DNA of 64,000 nt from Pedobacter sp. ASV28. GTDB lineage: Bacteria; Bacteroidota; Bacteroidia; Sphingobacteriales; Sphingobacteriaceae. Position numbers and translations under genes: made by a program. Positions 9,225-18,445 of the stretch are shown here, piece by piece. The first letter of the stretch is position 1. Each line of letters begins with the position of its first letter. The DNA lies in assembly GCF_016428855.1 (NCBI RefSeq), contig NZ_JAELTN010000017.1, forward strand, positions 20,841 to 84,840, in the 5' to 3' direction. The notes beneath the pieces were generated by a model. That model saw only the letters and a list, made by a program, of their open reading frames with translations, had not been told where the DNA came from and did no database searches.

Positions 9225-9683
9225 ATGGACAATTACACCCTAAACGAATTTAATATTATCGGTATTGCGATAAAAACCACCAATGAAAATGGCCAATCTT
9301 CAAAAGATATCCCCATGTTATGGCAAACATTTATAGAAGAAGGAATTGCAGCGCAGATTCCCAATAAAATTGACCATTCTCTTTATTGCGTCTATACCGA
9401 TTATGAAAAAGATCACACCCGGCCCTACCTTACCCTTTTAGGCTGTAAGGTCAGTTCTTTGAATGAAATTCCAAAGGGAATGATCGGAAAAACCATACCG
9501 AAGGGAACATACTTAAAGCAAGGGGCAAAAGGAGACCTCACAAAGAATATTGTATTTGAAGAATGGGAAAAAATCTGGAATTTAGATCTACCTAGGGCAT
9601 TTACGGCCGATTACGAAGTATATGGGGAAAAGGCACAAGACATCCATAATGCGGAAGTAGACATCTTTCTAGCAGTAAAATAA
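9225..9683 (+). CDS. GyrI-like small-molecule-binding (effector-binding) protein
   Basis: A 152-residue stand-alone effector-binding domain of the GyrI/AraC_E_bind type. It has the pattern LWQTFIEEGI, then LYCVYTDYEKDHTRPY, LLGCKV, IPKGTYLKQ and a C-terminal AEVDIFLAV strand. Such proteins bind hydrophobic or cationic small molecules, and some hydrolyse or sequester them. It sits directly behind the WYL regulator and probably is its main target. The ligand cannot be read from the sequence. Confidence 0.82.
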   Translation: MDNYTLNEFNIIGIAIKTTNENGQSSKDIPMLWQTFIEEGIAAQIPNKIDHSLYCVYTDYEKDHTRPYLTLLGCKVSSLNEIPKGMIGKTIPKGTYLKQGAKGDLTKNIVFEEWEKIWNLDLPRAFTADYEVYGEKAQDIHNAEVDIFLAVK

Positions 9684-9717
9684 TTGATAAACCGGTTACT
9701 CCAATTTACAAGCGCTT

Positions 9718-10824
9718 ATGAGCACCCTTCTTAAAGATATTTATTCCCCTTCGTTTTACGAGAACTTTTCTAATGTGCTAAAAGAAGTATTACCTTCTTT
9801 TGATCAGCTTCAATTTACAGAAGCCATTTTTGACACCACTTGGCCCCAAAAGGAGTTGAAAGACCGCATGAGGCATACTTCATGGGTTCTACACCAATTT
9901 CTACCCAATGATTTTGAGAAAGCTACATTTAGTATTCGAGAGATCATCCTTAAACTTCAGCAAAAAAAATTCACAGGAACAAGTGTGGAGTTTATGTTTT
10001 TCCCCGATTATGTCGAGACTTTTGGAATTGAACATTATGATGCCTCGATAAGATCCATAGAGTTCATCACCCAATTTATTAGCTGTGAATTTGCAGTTAG
10101 GCCCTTCATTATTAAATATGGGGATAAAATGCTCATGCAAATGTATGAATGGTCTATGCATGAAAACCATAAAGTAAGGAGACTAGCAAGCGAGGGCTCT
10201 CGTCCACGTCTTCCCTGGGCAATGGCCCTGCCCCAATTGAAGAAAGACCCATTACCGAATTTAGCTTTATTGGAGAATTTAAAGAGCGATCCCTCCGAAT
10301 GGGTCAGAAGAAGCGTAGCCAACCACATCAACGACATATCCAAAGACCATACCTCCATCGTTATTTCGTTGGCCCAAAAATGGACAGGCCTGGGAAAAGA
10401 AACCGATGCGATCATTAAACATGGTTGTAGAACACTACTCAAGCAAGGACACCCAGAAATTTTAGCCCATTATGGCCTAATCAACAATGACAAGATTAAA
10501 CTAACAGACTTTGGCATCTCAACAAAAAAGGTAACTATAGGCGATGATCTGATATTTTCCTTTAGCCTACACAATCAAGACCTCTTTAAGCAGACACTCA
10601 GAATTGAATACTCGATCTATTACCTTCGGCAAAATGGTCAATTTTCCAAAAAAGTGTTCAAAATCAGTGAAAGATCCTTGGAACCGAATGAAAAGATAAG
10701 CATCGAAAAAAAACAAAGCTTTAAATTAATTACCACTAGAAAATTTTATCACGGGACACAACAACTTTCCATTATTATCAATGGTAAGGAAAGGCAAACA
10801 GGTAATTTTGAGTTTTTGACCTAG
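9718..10824 (+). CDS. AlkC-type DNA alkylation glycosylase with Ig-like tail
   Basis: A 368-residue HEAT-like-repeat DNA glycosylase of the AlkC group (COG4335-like). These enzymes excise N3-alkylated adenine and cytosine without flipping the base. The signature helices LASEGSRPRLPWA (about 157-170) and SEWVRRSVANHINDISKDH (about 196-214) are present. Residues about 255-368 form an all-beta extension (KVTIGDDLIFSFSL, RIEYSIYYL, TRKFYHGTQQLSIIINGKE), which fits the immunoglobulin-like domain known in one AlkC subgroup. It lies 34 bp behind the GyrI-like gene, so it may belong to the same WYL-controlled operon. Confidence 0.85.
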   Translation: MSTLLKDIYSPSFYENFSNVLKEVLPSFDQLQFTEAIFDTTWPQKELKDRMRHTSWVLHQFLPNDFEKATFSIREIILKLQQKKFTGTSVEFMFFPDYVETFGIEHYDASIRSIEFITQFISCEFAVRPFIIKYGDKMLMQMYEWSMHENHKVRRLASEGSRPRLPWAMALPQLKKDPLPNLALLENLKSDPSEWVRRSVANHINDISKDHTSIVISLAQKWTGLGKETDAIIKHGCRTLLKQGHPEILAHYGLINNDKIKLTDFGISTKKVTIGDDLIFSFSLHNQDLFKQTLRIEYSIYYLRQNGQFSKKVFKISERSLEPNEKISIEKKQSFKLITTRKFYHGTQQLSIIINGKERQTGNFEFLT

Positions 10825-10901
10825 ATCTCTTTCTAGGCTAAACAATAGCGATAGGCTAAAAATATTAATTTAGCTAATTATTAAAAGCATTCTTATTACC
10901 A

Positions 10902-11624
10902 ATGGACAAACCGACTTCTTTTAAAGATCAAATTGCCGAAAATGGATTTGCCATTATCGAGGAGATTTATTCCAAAGAGGAGATTGATCAGATTGTCGAC
11001 CAGATAGAGCAGGCCGACCAATCAAAAATGACCTTTAGAAAATCTACTGATCTATTTGCCATCAGACAATTCTTAAAAGAAGTACCAGACAGTATGGTGC
11101 CTATATTCAACCACAAATTGAAGACATTAATCTATGGAATTTTTGGCACTGGTTATTTTAACGTAAAAAGCATTTATTTCGATAAGCCCTCAACGTCAAA
11201 TTGGTATGTCCCTTATCATCAAGACCTAACTATCGCTGTAGATAGAAATACAGACTTGGTGGGTTTTAGCTCATGGACAGTTAAGCAGCAGCAATTTGCA
11301 GTACAACCACCTCTGGAAATATTAAAGAACATTTTTACCATTAGAATTCATTTAGACAATACCAATGCTGAAAACGGCGCCCTGAAAGTTATTCCAAAAT
11401 CGCACCTAAAAAATATTTACAGGCCCGAAACCATCAACTGGACTACAGAAACGGAAATTACCTGTAATGTAAAGGCAGGAGGCATTATGATCATGAAGCC
11501 TTTGTTGTTACATAGTTCAGAAAGGACAACAAACCAAAGAAGAAGAAGGGTAATACACTTGGAATTTTCAGATAGTGAATTACCTAGCGGTATAGAATGG
11601 GCAGAAAAACTACATTGCCTATAA
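10902..11624 (+). CDS. PhyH-family Fe(II)/2-oxoglutarate-dependent oxygenase
   Basis: A 240-residue phytanoyl-CoA dioxygenase-like protein. A metal-binding facial triad is visible as H106 and D108 (YHQDL) and H204 (LLLHSSE), with an arginine at 208 that could bind 2-oxoglutarate. The family hydroxylates very different substrates (lipids, antibiotics, small metabolites), so the substrate is unknown. It lies 77 bp behind the AlkC gene in the same direction and almost abuts the convergent glycosyltransferase gene. Confidence 0.83.
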   Translation: MDKPTSFKDQIAENGFAIIEEIYSKEEIDQIVDQIEQADQSKMTFRKSTDLFAIRQFLKEVPDSMVPIFNHKLKTLIYGIFGTGYFNVKSIYFDKPSTSNWYVPYHQDLTIAVDRNTDLVGFSSWTVKQQQFAVQPPLEILKNIFTIRIHLDNTNAENGALKVIPKSHLKNIYRPETINWTTETEITCNVKAGGIMIMKPLLLHSSERTTNQRRRRVIHLEFSDSELPSGIEWAEKLHCL

Positions 11625-11625
11625 A

Positions 11626-12843
11626 TTAATCCAATCGTATTTTGGCCTCCATCAACTCTTGATAAATAGCTACCATACGTTTGGCATTTGCATGAATTTC
11701 GTGATGCTTTTCGGCGGTCTTACGGGCATTTTTACCAATTTCCAGCCATCGGTTAGGTTGCGTAATGCATTTTAGGATGGAACGATAAAATTCATCGGCC
11801 GTATCTGCAATAAGGATATCCCTACCCTGCTTATAATCAATACCTTCTGCAGCCATTGTAGTGGCAATAATACATTTCTGCATGGCCATACCCTCAATAA
11901 TTTTCACCCGCATTCCACTTCCCGAAAGCAGAGGTACAATCATAATGGCCTTACTGTTCATAAATTCAACGGCATCTAGCACTTCCCCTTCTACAATAAG
12001 ATTATCAGAATCGTATTCAAAAAACTGGCGTTGCATATTTTTCCCTGCAATGTAAAATCGCAATTCGCCACTCAATTCTTCAATATCAGGCCAAATCTCA
12101 TCCAAAAACCATTCTAACCCTTCCTTATTTGGCCTCCAATCCATTGCCCCCAAATGAAACAATGTAGGGAAACTGGTTTTGCCAACATCTACCTTATATT
12201 TCTCAAAATCCAATGCTACGGGAAATACATCTAGTTTTGTTCGACAGCCCATCAGTAATAATTTTTGACGGTCCGGCTGGCTGATGGCAAACACCTGATG
12301 AAAGCGGTTGACCTGCTCTGTTTCATAGGCCCTTAATCTTCTCGACAAAAACTCCAGATAGGTGCGGCGTGGTGTAAAACTTTCTCTCATTGCCAATCTT
12401 TCCCATACATCAAACTCTATGTTATGTGCCCTGTAGATCAACTTTGCCTTGCTATGTGCTTTCACAGTATCTATATAAGGTACCACAAACAGGCCTTCAA
12501 ACTGTATGATATCGAATTCATGCTCCCTTAATATGCCTTCCAATACTTTTTCCGCATCGTCATCAAAAAATCTCGAAACATTATAAGATTCGCTCGAAAA
12601 AATATTCACAAAAGCATCCCAGATGTTCACTTCTATGTCAATGGTAAAAGAATGAAAATTTATCTGGTCAAATATAGGATCATAAATATCATCTACATCC
12701 ACATAATGCTTAGAACTGTTAAGGCTGAACAAAGTGACTTCCACTCCCTGATGGAGCAAGCCCTTAATGGTATTATACACCACTATGGGATAACCACTGT
12801 TTGGCGGAAAAGGCACCCTATTGCTTAACAGTAGAACTTTCAT
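11626..12843 (-). CDS. Glycosyltransferase family 4 (GT-B)
   Basis: A 405-residue retaining GT-B glycosyltransferase. The N-terminal Rossmann domain opens KVLLLSNRVPFPPNSGYPI, and the C-terminal nucleotide-sugar domain carries LFHLGAMDWRPNKEG and the family loop GSGMRVKIIEGMAMQKCIIAT. No signal peptide or membrane helix is present, so it is cytosolic or peripheral. The donor sugar and acceptor are unknown. It starts 4 bp after rnhB, so the two are probably co-transcribed, but no sugar-nucleotide genes are nearby. Confidence 0.85.
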   Translation of the reverse strand: MKVLLLSNRVPFPPNSGYPIVVYNTIKGLLHQGVEVTLFSLNSSKHYVDVDDIYDPIFDQINFHSFTIDIEVNIWDAFVNIFSSESYNVSRFFDDDAEKVLEGILREHEFDIIQFEGLFVVPYIDTVKAHSKAKLIYRAHNIEFDVWERLAMRESFTPRRTYLEFLSRRLRAYETEQVNRFHQVFAISQPDRQKLLLMGCRTKLDVFPVALDFEKYKVDVGKTSFPTLFHLGAMDWRPNKEGLEWFLDEIWPDIEELSGELRFYIAGKNMQRQFFEYDSDNLIVEGEVLDAVEFMNSKAIMIVPLLSGSGMRVKIIEGMAMQKCIIATTMAAEGIDYKQGRDILIADTADEFYRSILKCITQPNRWLEIGKNARKTAEKHHEIHANAKRMVAIYQELMEAKIRLD

Positions 12844-12847
12844 CGCT

Positions 12848-13447
12848 TTAAAACTTAATGGTGAGTTGAGGACTGCTTACATTAAATGTTTTACGATGGT
12901 ATGGTGAAGCGCCCAAGGCTATTACGGCCTTACGGTGAGCTATGGTAGGATACCCTTTATTCTTTTTCCACTCGTACTGAGGATAGGCCAGATCCAAATT
13001 GCTCATGTATTCATCACGGTGTGTTTTCGCCAAAATAGAAGCCGCAGCAATATTCAGATACTTGCCATCGCCTTTTACAATACAAGAATGTTTGATGTTC
13101 TGGTAAGGTTTAAATCTGTTACCATCAATCACCAGATATTCTGGACGCAACAGCAATTGGTCTAGCGCACGGTGCATCGCCAAAAAAGAGGCATTGAGGA
13201 TATTTATCTTATCGATTTCCTCGTGATCTACCATGGCTACTGCCCAAGCCAATGCTTTTTCTTCTATAATGGGCCGAAGCTCATCGCGTTGCTTATGGGA
13301 TAACTGTTTCGAATCATTAAGACCATCTAGGTAAAAATCTTTGGGCAGAATTACCGCTGCCGCCACTACCGGACCTGCCAGGCAACCACGTCCTGCTTCA
13401 TCGCAGCCAGCCTCCATAAATTCTATTTGATAACAGTTTAGCAGCAT
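12848..13447 (-). CDS. rnhB: Ribonuclease HII
   Basis: A 199-residue RNase HII, which removes ribonucleotides and RNA primers from DNA. The metal-binding DEAGRG motif gives D16 and E17, the next acidic residue is in YLVIDGNRF, and the fourth is in AKTHRDEYM. The start at 13447 is chosen because the pre-DEAGRG segment of about 15 residues ([15 protein letters not shown]) is typical for the Bacteroidota proteins. Length is normal. Confidence 0.95.
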   Translation of the reverse strand: MLLNCYQIEFMEAGCDEAGRGCLAGPVVAAAVILPKDFYLDGLNDSKQLSHKQRDELRPIIEEKALAWAVAMVDHEEIDKINILNASFLAMHRALDQLLLRPEYLVIDGNRFKPYQNIKHSCIVKGDGKYLNIAAASILAKTHRDEYMSNLDLAYPQYEWKKNKGYPTIAHRKAVIALGASPYHRKTFNVSSPQLTIKF

Positions 13448-13565
13448 TTTACAAAAATAGCACTTATATGCATTTACTTATCAGTTTTTAGCATTTACAC
13501 CAACTATTTAATTTAAGCCCAAAATTTTGCTCAGTGCAAGTCCCTTAAAGATCGAAAACAACCAC

Positions 13566-14651
13566 TTAAACGCTGGTATTCTGACCTTTTACATCAAAGG
13601 CATCACGAAGACCAATGGCTATTAGGTTGAAAGCATAAACTGTAAGCATAATGGCCAGGCCAGGTAGCACTGCCAGATAGGCGGCATCCATAATAATATA
13701 ACCGTAATGTTCTTTAATCATGGTACCCCAACTGGGCATTGGTGGTTGTGCTCCAAAACCCAAGAAACTTAATCCGGTTTCGAGTAGAATGGCAGAGGCA
13801 AAATTAGCTGAGGCGACCACCAAAATTGGTCCCGCTATGTTGGGCAGAATGTGTTTTATAATAATCCTGCCATTAGAAAAACCCAATGATTTGGCTGCTT
13901 CCACAAATTCTACCTGCTTAAGCGCCATGACCTGTCCGCGAACCAAACGCGCCACATCTACCCATGTAGATAGGCCCACCGCAATAAAAATCTGCCAAAA
14001 ACCTTTACCCAATGCAAATGAAATGGCAATCACCAATAATAAGGAAGGCAAAGACCAGATCACATTCATAAACCAACTGATGGCGGCATCTATTTTCCCA
14101 CCGAAATAACCTGCAATAGCACCTAAGCCAACACCGATAAACATAGAAATTAGTACAGCCATTAAACCTATCGATAACGAAACCCTAACCCCTAGAATTA
14201 GACGGCTCAGCATGTCCCGCCCATACATATCTGTACCCAAATAATAAGTTTGTTTATAGGCAAACTCACCAGAAACAAGTGGAAAAGCAGCATCTTCAGC
14301 CAGTTCATCATCTCCTATATATTCTTTAGCAATAACCTTATCACCTTCCACTCGATAAGATGTTATGGGAATACTTTTATAATTAGCCTCTTGACCATAT
14401 AGCATTCTATGAAGAAAGCCAACTTTTTTGACCTGATCATTTCTGCTTATAATCAAAAACTGGAAGGTTCGTCCAGGCTTTTTATTACTTAACTGTAAAT
14501 GCATGGTATTGGCATAAGGGGTCTGGTCAGGTGTAATCAGATAACCTAATACACCAACGACCATCAACAGCACAATAAAAATCAGGCCTGCAAAGGCAAG
14601 TTTATTACGCTTAAATTTCTTCCAAACTTTTGAGGGGGCTTTCTTGCTCAT
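13566..14651 (-). CDS. OppC/DppC-type ABC transporter permease
   Basis: A 361-residue inner-membrane permease for oligopeptides or similar solutes. It has an OppC_N segment with the first helix near residues 17-35 and a soluble loop of about 100 residues. A BPD_transp_1 domain follows with YYLGTDMYGRDMLSRLI and the ATPase-contacting EAA loop EAAKSLGFSNGRIIIKHILP. No OppB, ATPase or binding-protein gene lies beside it, so partners must be elsewhere, as is common in Bacteroidota. Confidence 0.9.
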   Translation of the reverse strand: MSKKAPSKVWKKFKRNKLAFAGLIFIVLLMVVGVLGYLITPDQTPYANTMHLQLSNKKPGRTFQFLIISRNDQVKKVGFLHRMLYGQEANYKSIPITSYRVEGDKVIAKEYIGDDELAEDAAFPLVSGEFAYKQTYYLGTDMYGRDMLSRLILGVRVSLSIGLMAVLISMFIGVGLGAIAGYFGGKIDAAISWFMNVIWSLPSLLLVIAISFALGKGFWQIFIAVGLSTWVDVARLVRGQVMALKQVEFVEAAKSLGFSNGRIIIKHILPNIAGPILVVASANFASAILLETGLSFLGFGAQPPMPSWGTMIKEHYGYIIMDAAYLAVLPGLAIMLTVYAFNLIAIGLRDAFDVKGQNTSV

Positions 14652-14656
14652 TTATT

Positions 14657-15796
14657 CTATTTAACCATACGACCTTTCCAATTGTACTTGCCCGAATTTC
14701 CAGCTATGCCAATATAAACAATGTATATAATATGCAGTACATTTAATATGGGCAAACACACCAGCAACGCCTTTCTTTTAAAGAATGCCATAACATTATT
14801 CAAGAAAATGAACTCTATAACAAGCTTGGCACCTAATTGGAAATATAGAAATGGCAGGTAATTAGCCGGAAAGAAAATACTCAATATCGCATTGATGATA
14901 ATGCTAAGGTTGAACAGCCATACGCTAACGCCCAAAATAATTACCGACTTCTCTTTGTAACGGGTGCTTTTGGAAGCCCAACGCCTACGTTGTTGGATAA
15001 ATTCCCGCAAAGTTGCTTTGGCATGGGTGTACACAATGGCCCCTTCATTTTTAAGAAAGCCTATCTGGTTCCCATAAATAGCTGATATTTTGTGCAATAA
15101 AAGTTCATCATCTCCAGATGCCAGATCGTCTATTCCTTTAAATCCGCCAACTTCATGAAATGCTTGTTTTTCATAGGCCAAATTGGCTCCATTGCAGGTA
15201 CTTGGATTTTTATTGCCAATAGTAGAAGCCCCCAAACCTATCAAGTAGGCAAATTCCAAGGACTGCGCCTCTTCAAAAAAACCTTTTTCTTCAAAATAGG
15301 CCACTGGCGACGATATCATTTTATAACCATTGGTTTCATAACAATCTACAATGGTACTCAGCCAGCCTTTGCCCATCCTACAATCGGCATCGGTAGTGAT
15401 AATCAGTTCACCTTTCGCCTGGCCAATAGCGGTTTGTATTGCTTTCTTCTTATAAGAATTAAGGGCAAGATCTTCGTTCAGCCTGATGAGTTTTACCCCG
15501 TCTTCAGCATAAGCAGCTACAACCTGCGCCGTAGTGTCGGTAGAATGATCATCGACTACGATTAATTCAAACAAATGACCTTCATAATCTTGTGCAAGAA
15601 TATCATTTATGGTACTGGCAATCTTATCTTCTTCATTACGTGCAGCAACAATGATGGACACCAACGTGGAAAGCCTTTTTTTGCTTCTTTTAAAAACAGG
15701 TATTTTGGCCCAACCCCTAATAAATGTAATGACTACGAATACATAAATAAGGGTTAAAAAAACAAAAAAGTAACTAATGCCGTTGAGAATTTCCAA
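14657..15796 (-). CDS. Membrane-anchored glycosyltransferase family 2
   Basis: A 379-residue GT-A enzyme. One helix is at the N-terminus (about 7-27), followed by the GT2 core SIIVAARNEEDKIAST, the metal site TTDADCRM and a QQRRRWASK motif of processive-type GT2 enzymes. Three to four C-terminal helices follow. It is a plausible polyprenyl-phosphate or lipid glycosyltransferase on the cytoplasmic face. It overlaps the upstream flippase-like gene by 23 bp, so the two are translationally linked and may act together. The sugar and acceptor are unknown. Confidence 0.87.
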   Translation of the reverse strand: MEILNGISYFFVFLTLIYVFVVITFIRGWAKIPVFKRSKKRLSTLVSIIVAARNEEDKIASTINDILAQDYEGHLFELIVVDDHSTDTTAQVVAAYAEDGVKLIRLNEDLALNSYKKKAIQTAIGQAKGELIITTDADCRMGKGWLSTIVDCYETNGYKMISSPVAYFEEKGFFEEAQSLEFAYLIGLGASTIGNKNPSTCNGANLAYEKQAFHEVGGFKGIDDLASGDDELLLHKISAIYGNQIGFLKNEGAIVYTHAKATLREFIQQRRRWASKSTRYKEKSVIILGVSVWLFNLSIIINAILSIFFPANYLPFLYFQLGAKLVIEFIFLNNVMAFFKRKALLVCLPILNVLHIIYIVYIGIAGNSGKYNWKGRMVK

Positions 15797-16751
15797 AAAA
15801 ATTGAGTTTAAACACGAAATAAGATCCTAATATAGCAGGAATTATAATATTGACGAGCCAAATACTTGCAATGCATGCCACTACTGCCGCATTTTGTGGG
15901 GTAACATATTTAAAAAAGAACAGTGCGGTAACGCTTCTAATGCCTATGTCGAGCAAATCTAATGAAGGCAAGGCCGATTGAACAAAAAATAGGATAGGCA
16001 CCAATATGAGCATATCCAGCAGGTTCAGTTCGGGGATCAACCATAAAAACATGATGAAATACTGCGTAGTGAAAACGGCATATCGGGCTAAACAGAAAAG
16101 CAGGATCTTTAAGAGTTCAGACTTTTTATAACTGCCCAAAACCGCATAAAACTTTTTGTATTTCCTCGTTATCCTCATGGCCAGCAAAATACCATTCAAC
16201 CATTTAATGTTGAAGTAAAAAACCAAGAAGAACAGGGCAAACACAAAAGCCAGACCACAAACGGCAAGGAACAGTATGGGTTCGAGCGGGATGAACCTAT
16301 AGATAAACACACAGACCCCGATTGCTCCGAATACATTGGTCAACACCAACTGTCCCATGTTGCCCACAGTCATGGCCACCACCCCCGCAATCCTACGTTT
16401 GGGCGACAAAAAGAAAACCCTTCCTCCGTACTCTCCTATCCTATTAGGGGTAAAAACAGCCCATGTTAATCCACAAAAAACAGATTCGATGGCACTCCAT
16501 AGGCTTATTTGCTCTACCTTGGCAATCAATTTCTGCCATTTGACCGCCTCAACTCCCCAATTCAAAAACATCAATAAAAAAACAATGGTCACCACGCTCC
16601 AAACCTGTACAGGTGGAATATCTTTTACCAATAAAACAAACTGTTTTAAGTCGTTATGTTTTGTTAATTTATGGTAGATAAACCAAAAAGCGAAAACCAC
16701 TACGGCAATCTTGATCAGGGTGGTTAATATTTTTTTGTAATTAGATGTCAA
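15774..16751 (-). CDS. Flippase-like / lysylphosphatidylglycerol synthase TM family protein
   Basis: A 325-residue integral membrane protein of the AglD/UPF0104 type (LPG synthase TM region family) with about eight hydrophobic segments. The family motif region WAVFTPNRIGEYGGRVFFL is present near residues 93-111. Homologues are associated with lipid or lipid-linked sugar movement and are often paired with a GT2 enzyme, as here (overlapping genes). The divergent gene upstream is ruvC, with only 42 bp between starts. Confidence 0.85.
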   Translation of the reverse strand: MTSNYKKILTTLIKIAVVVFAFWFIYHKLTKHNDLKQFVLLVKDIPPVQVWSVVTIVFLLMFLNWGVEAVKWQKLIAKVEQISLWSAIESVFCGLTWAVFTPNRIGEYGGRVFFLSPKRRIAGVVAMTVGNMGQLVLTNVFGAIGVCVFIYRFIPLEPILFLAVCGLAFVFALFFLVFYFNIKWLNGILLAMRITRKYKKFYAVLGSYKKSELLKILLFCLARYAVFTTQYFIMFLWLIPELNLLDMLILVPILFFVQSALPSLDLLDIGIRSVTALFFFKYVTPQNAAVVACIASIWLVNIIIPAILGSYFVFKLNFFGNSQRH

Positions 16752-16793
16752 ACTATTGCTTTTTGTGTGTGCAAATATGCTTAATATTGTTGT

Positions 16794-17357
16794 ATGTTGG
16801 TTGAAAAAAAGGAACGTGTAATATTGGGAGTAGACCCAGGTACTGCTATTATGGGTTATGGGGTGATCTTAGAAAAAGGAAGCAAAATGGAACTGTTGAA
16901 CATGGGCGTGGTGCGTATGGACCATCTTGATGACCATTTTTTAAAGCTAAAACGCATCTTTGAGCAGACCATAGGCCTTATAGACACCTACAAACCAGAT
17001 GCTTTAGCTATCGAGGCACCTTTTTATGGAAAAAACATACAGGTCATGCTAAAGTTAGGCAGGGCGCAGGGGATTGCCATGGCAGCAGCACTTTCAAGGG
17101 ATATTTCCGTAACAGAATATGCGCCCAGAAAAATAAAACAATCCATTACCGGAAAGGGTACGGCCAGCAAAGAACAAGTAGCGGCCATGCTGCAACGCCT
17201 GCTCAACTTTAACGAAACACCAGAATTTTTGGATGCCACCGATGGACTGGCCGTAGCCGTCTGCCATTCTTTTCAGAGAATACCTACCAGTGGAAAAAGC
17301 AAAAGCTATTCTGGCTGGGAAGCTTTCGTAAGCGATAACAAGAAGCGGGTGAAGTAA
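16794..17357 (+). CDS. ruvC: Holliday junction resolvase RuvC
   Basis: A 187-residue nuclease that cuts four-way DNA junctions during recombinational repair. The catalytic acidic residues D14 (GVDPG), E74 (IEAPF), D147 and D150 (DATDG) match D7, E66, D138 and D141 of the E. coli enzyme. Length is normal. It is monocistronic, without ruvA or ruvB nearby. A TAATATTG sequence at 16782-16789 may be its -7 element. Confidence 0.96.
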   Translation: MLVEKKERVILGVDPGTAIMGYGVILEKGSKMELLNMGVVRMDHLDDHFLKLKRIFEQTIGLIDTYKPDALAIEAPFYGKNIQVMLKLGRAQGIAMAAALSRDISVTEYAPRKIKQSITGKGTASKEQVAAMLQRLLNFNETPEFLDATDGLAVAVCHSFQRIPTSGKSKSYSGWEAFVSDNKKRVK

Positions 17358-17365
17358 GCGCTTTT

Positions 17366-17394
17366 AATTGTTGGCTTTGTTTTAGCTAACAATT
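17366..17394. terminator. Bidirectional terminator between ruvC and terC
   Basis: An 11-bp stem (17366-17376 with 17384-17394, one G-T wobble) and a 7-nt loop lie between the two convergent genes, next to short T/A runs. Confidence 0.55.
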
Positions 17395-17395
17395 T

Positions 17396-18445
17396 CTATA
17401 CTTTAAGTTTCTTCTTCGGAAACATCAACGAAGCAATCACGCTAATGGCCAAGATAGCGACGATGATAATCAGCGAATGCTCGGTTGTAAACCCCCACAG
17501 TTTCAAATAATCGTGGGCCAACATTTTAACACCGATAAAAGTCAATAAAAATGCGAGGCCTGTTTTAAGGTAATGGAATTTATGGATAATATTCACCAAT
17601 AGAAAGAACATGGACCTTAGGCCCATAATGGCAAAAATATTAGAAAAGAAGACGATATAGGCATCTTTGGTCACCGCAAATATAGCGGGAATAGAATCTA
17701 CCGCAAAAATCAGATCGGTAAATTCTACGATCAATAATACCAGGAATAAAGGTGTTAATAATTTCTTGCCGTTTACTTTATGAAAGAATTTCTTTCCTTC
17801 ATAGTGCGGGTGGATTTTAAAAAACCTGGATACAAATTTTACCACTTTATGGTTGGCCGGATCAATGGCATCGTCATCTTCTTTAGAGAAGAACATTCTT
17901 ATTCCTGTAAAGACCAGAAAAGCACCAAAAACATATAAGATCCAAGCAAACTGGTTAATTAGGGCCGCTCCTGCAAAAATGAAGATAAACCGCATGATAA
18001 TGGCGCCCAAAATACCCCAGAACAAAACCCTATGGTAATATTTCTCCGGAACGGCGAAAGCTGAAAAAATAAGTACGATGACAAAAATATTATCTACCGA
18101 AAGGGCATATTCTATCACATAGCCCGTTAAAAATTCAATGCCCAGGTTTTTCTTATAGATAAGAAGGCTCTCTTCGAAATGCCCAGGCACCAAAGTGATC
18201 TGGTGCTGATGTGCCTTCACAATCTGTTCAAGCTTTTCAAAGCTATCTATTCCATGTAGATATTCCCCCTTTAGGATGAGCAAAAGGTAGAAGCTCAAAG
18301 CCAATACCACCATTACGAAGCTCATCACCGCAGCTTGTTTAAGACTAATGGTATGATCGCGTTTACTAAAAAGTCCTAAATCAAGTGCAAGTATAAGCAC
18401 TATGAAGAGCAAAAAACCACCAATAAATAATAATTCGTGCGACAT
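17396..18445 (-). CDS. TerC/Alx-family integral membrane protein
   Basis: A 349-residue membrane protein with eight to nine hydrophobic segments. The TerC signature acidic residues lie inside helices: EYALSVDNIFVIVLIF (about 110-125) and VEFTDLIFAVDSIPAIFAVT (about 222-241). TerC/Alx proteins are linked to metal (Mn2+) efflux during protein secretion and to tellurite resistance. No ter operon is present here, so a housekeeping manganese role is the better guess. Its start codon overlaps the stop region of the polyprenyl synthase gene, implying one transcript. Confidence 0.93.
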   Translation of the reverse strand: MSHELLFIGGFLLFIVLILALDLGLFSKRDHTISLKQAAVMSFVMVVLALSFYLLLILKGEYLHGIDSFEKLEQIVKAHQHQITLVPGHFEESLLIYKKNLGIEFLTGYVIEYALSVDNIFVIVLIFSAFAVPEKYYHRVLFWGILGAIIMRFIFIFAGAALINQFAWILYVFGAFLVFTGIRMFFSKEDDDAIDPANHKVVKFVSRFFKIHPHYEGKKFFHKVNGKKLLTPLFLVLLIVEFTDLIFAVDSIPAIFAVTKDAYIVFFSNIFAIMGLRSMFFLLVNIIHKFHYLKTGLAFLLTFIGVKMLAHDYLKLWGFTTEHSLIIIVAILAISVIASLMFPKKKLKV

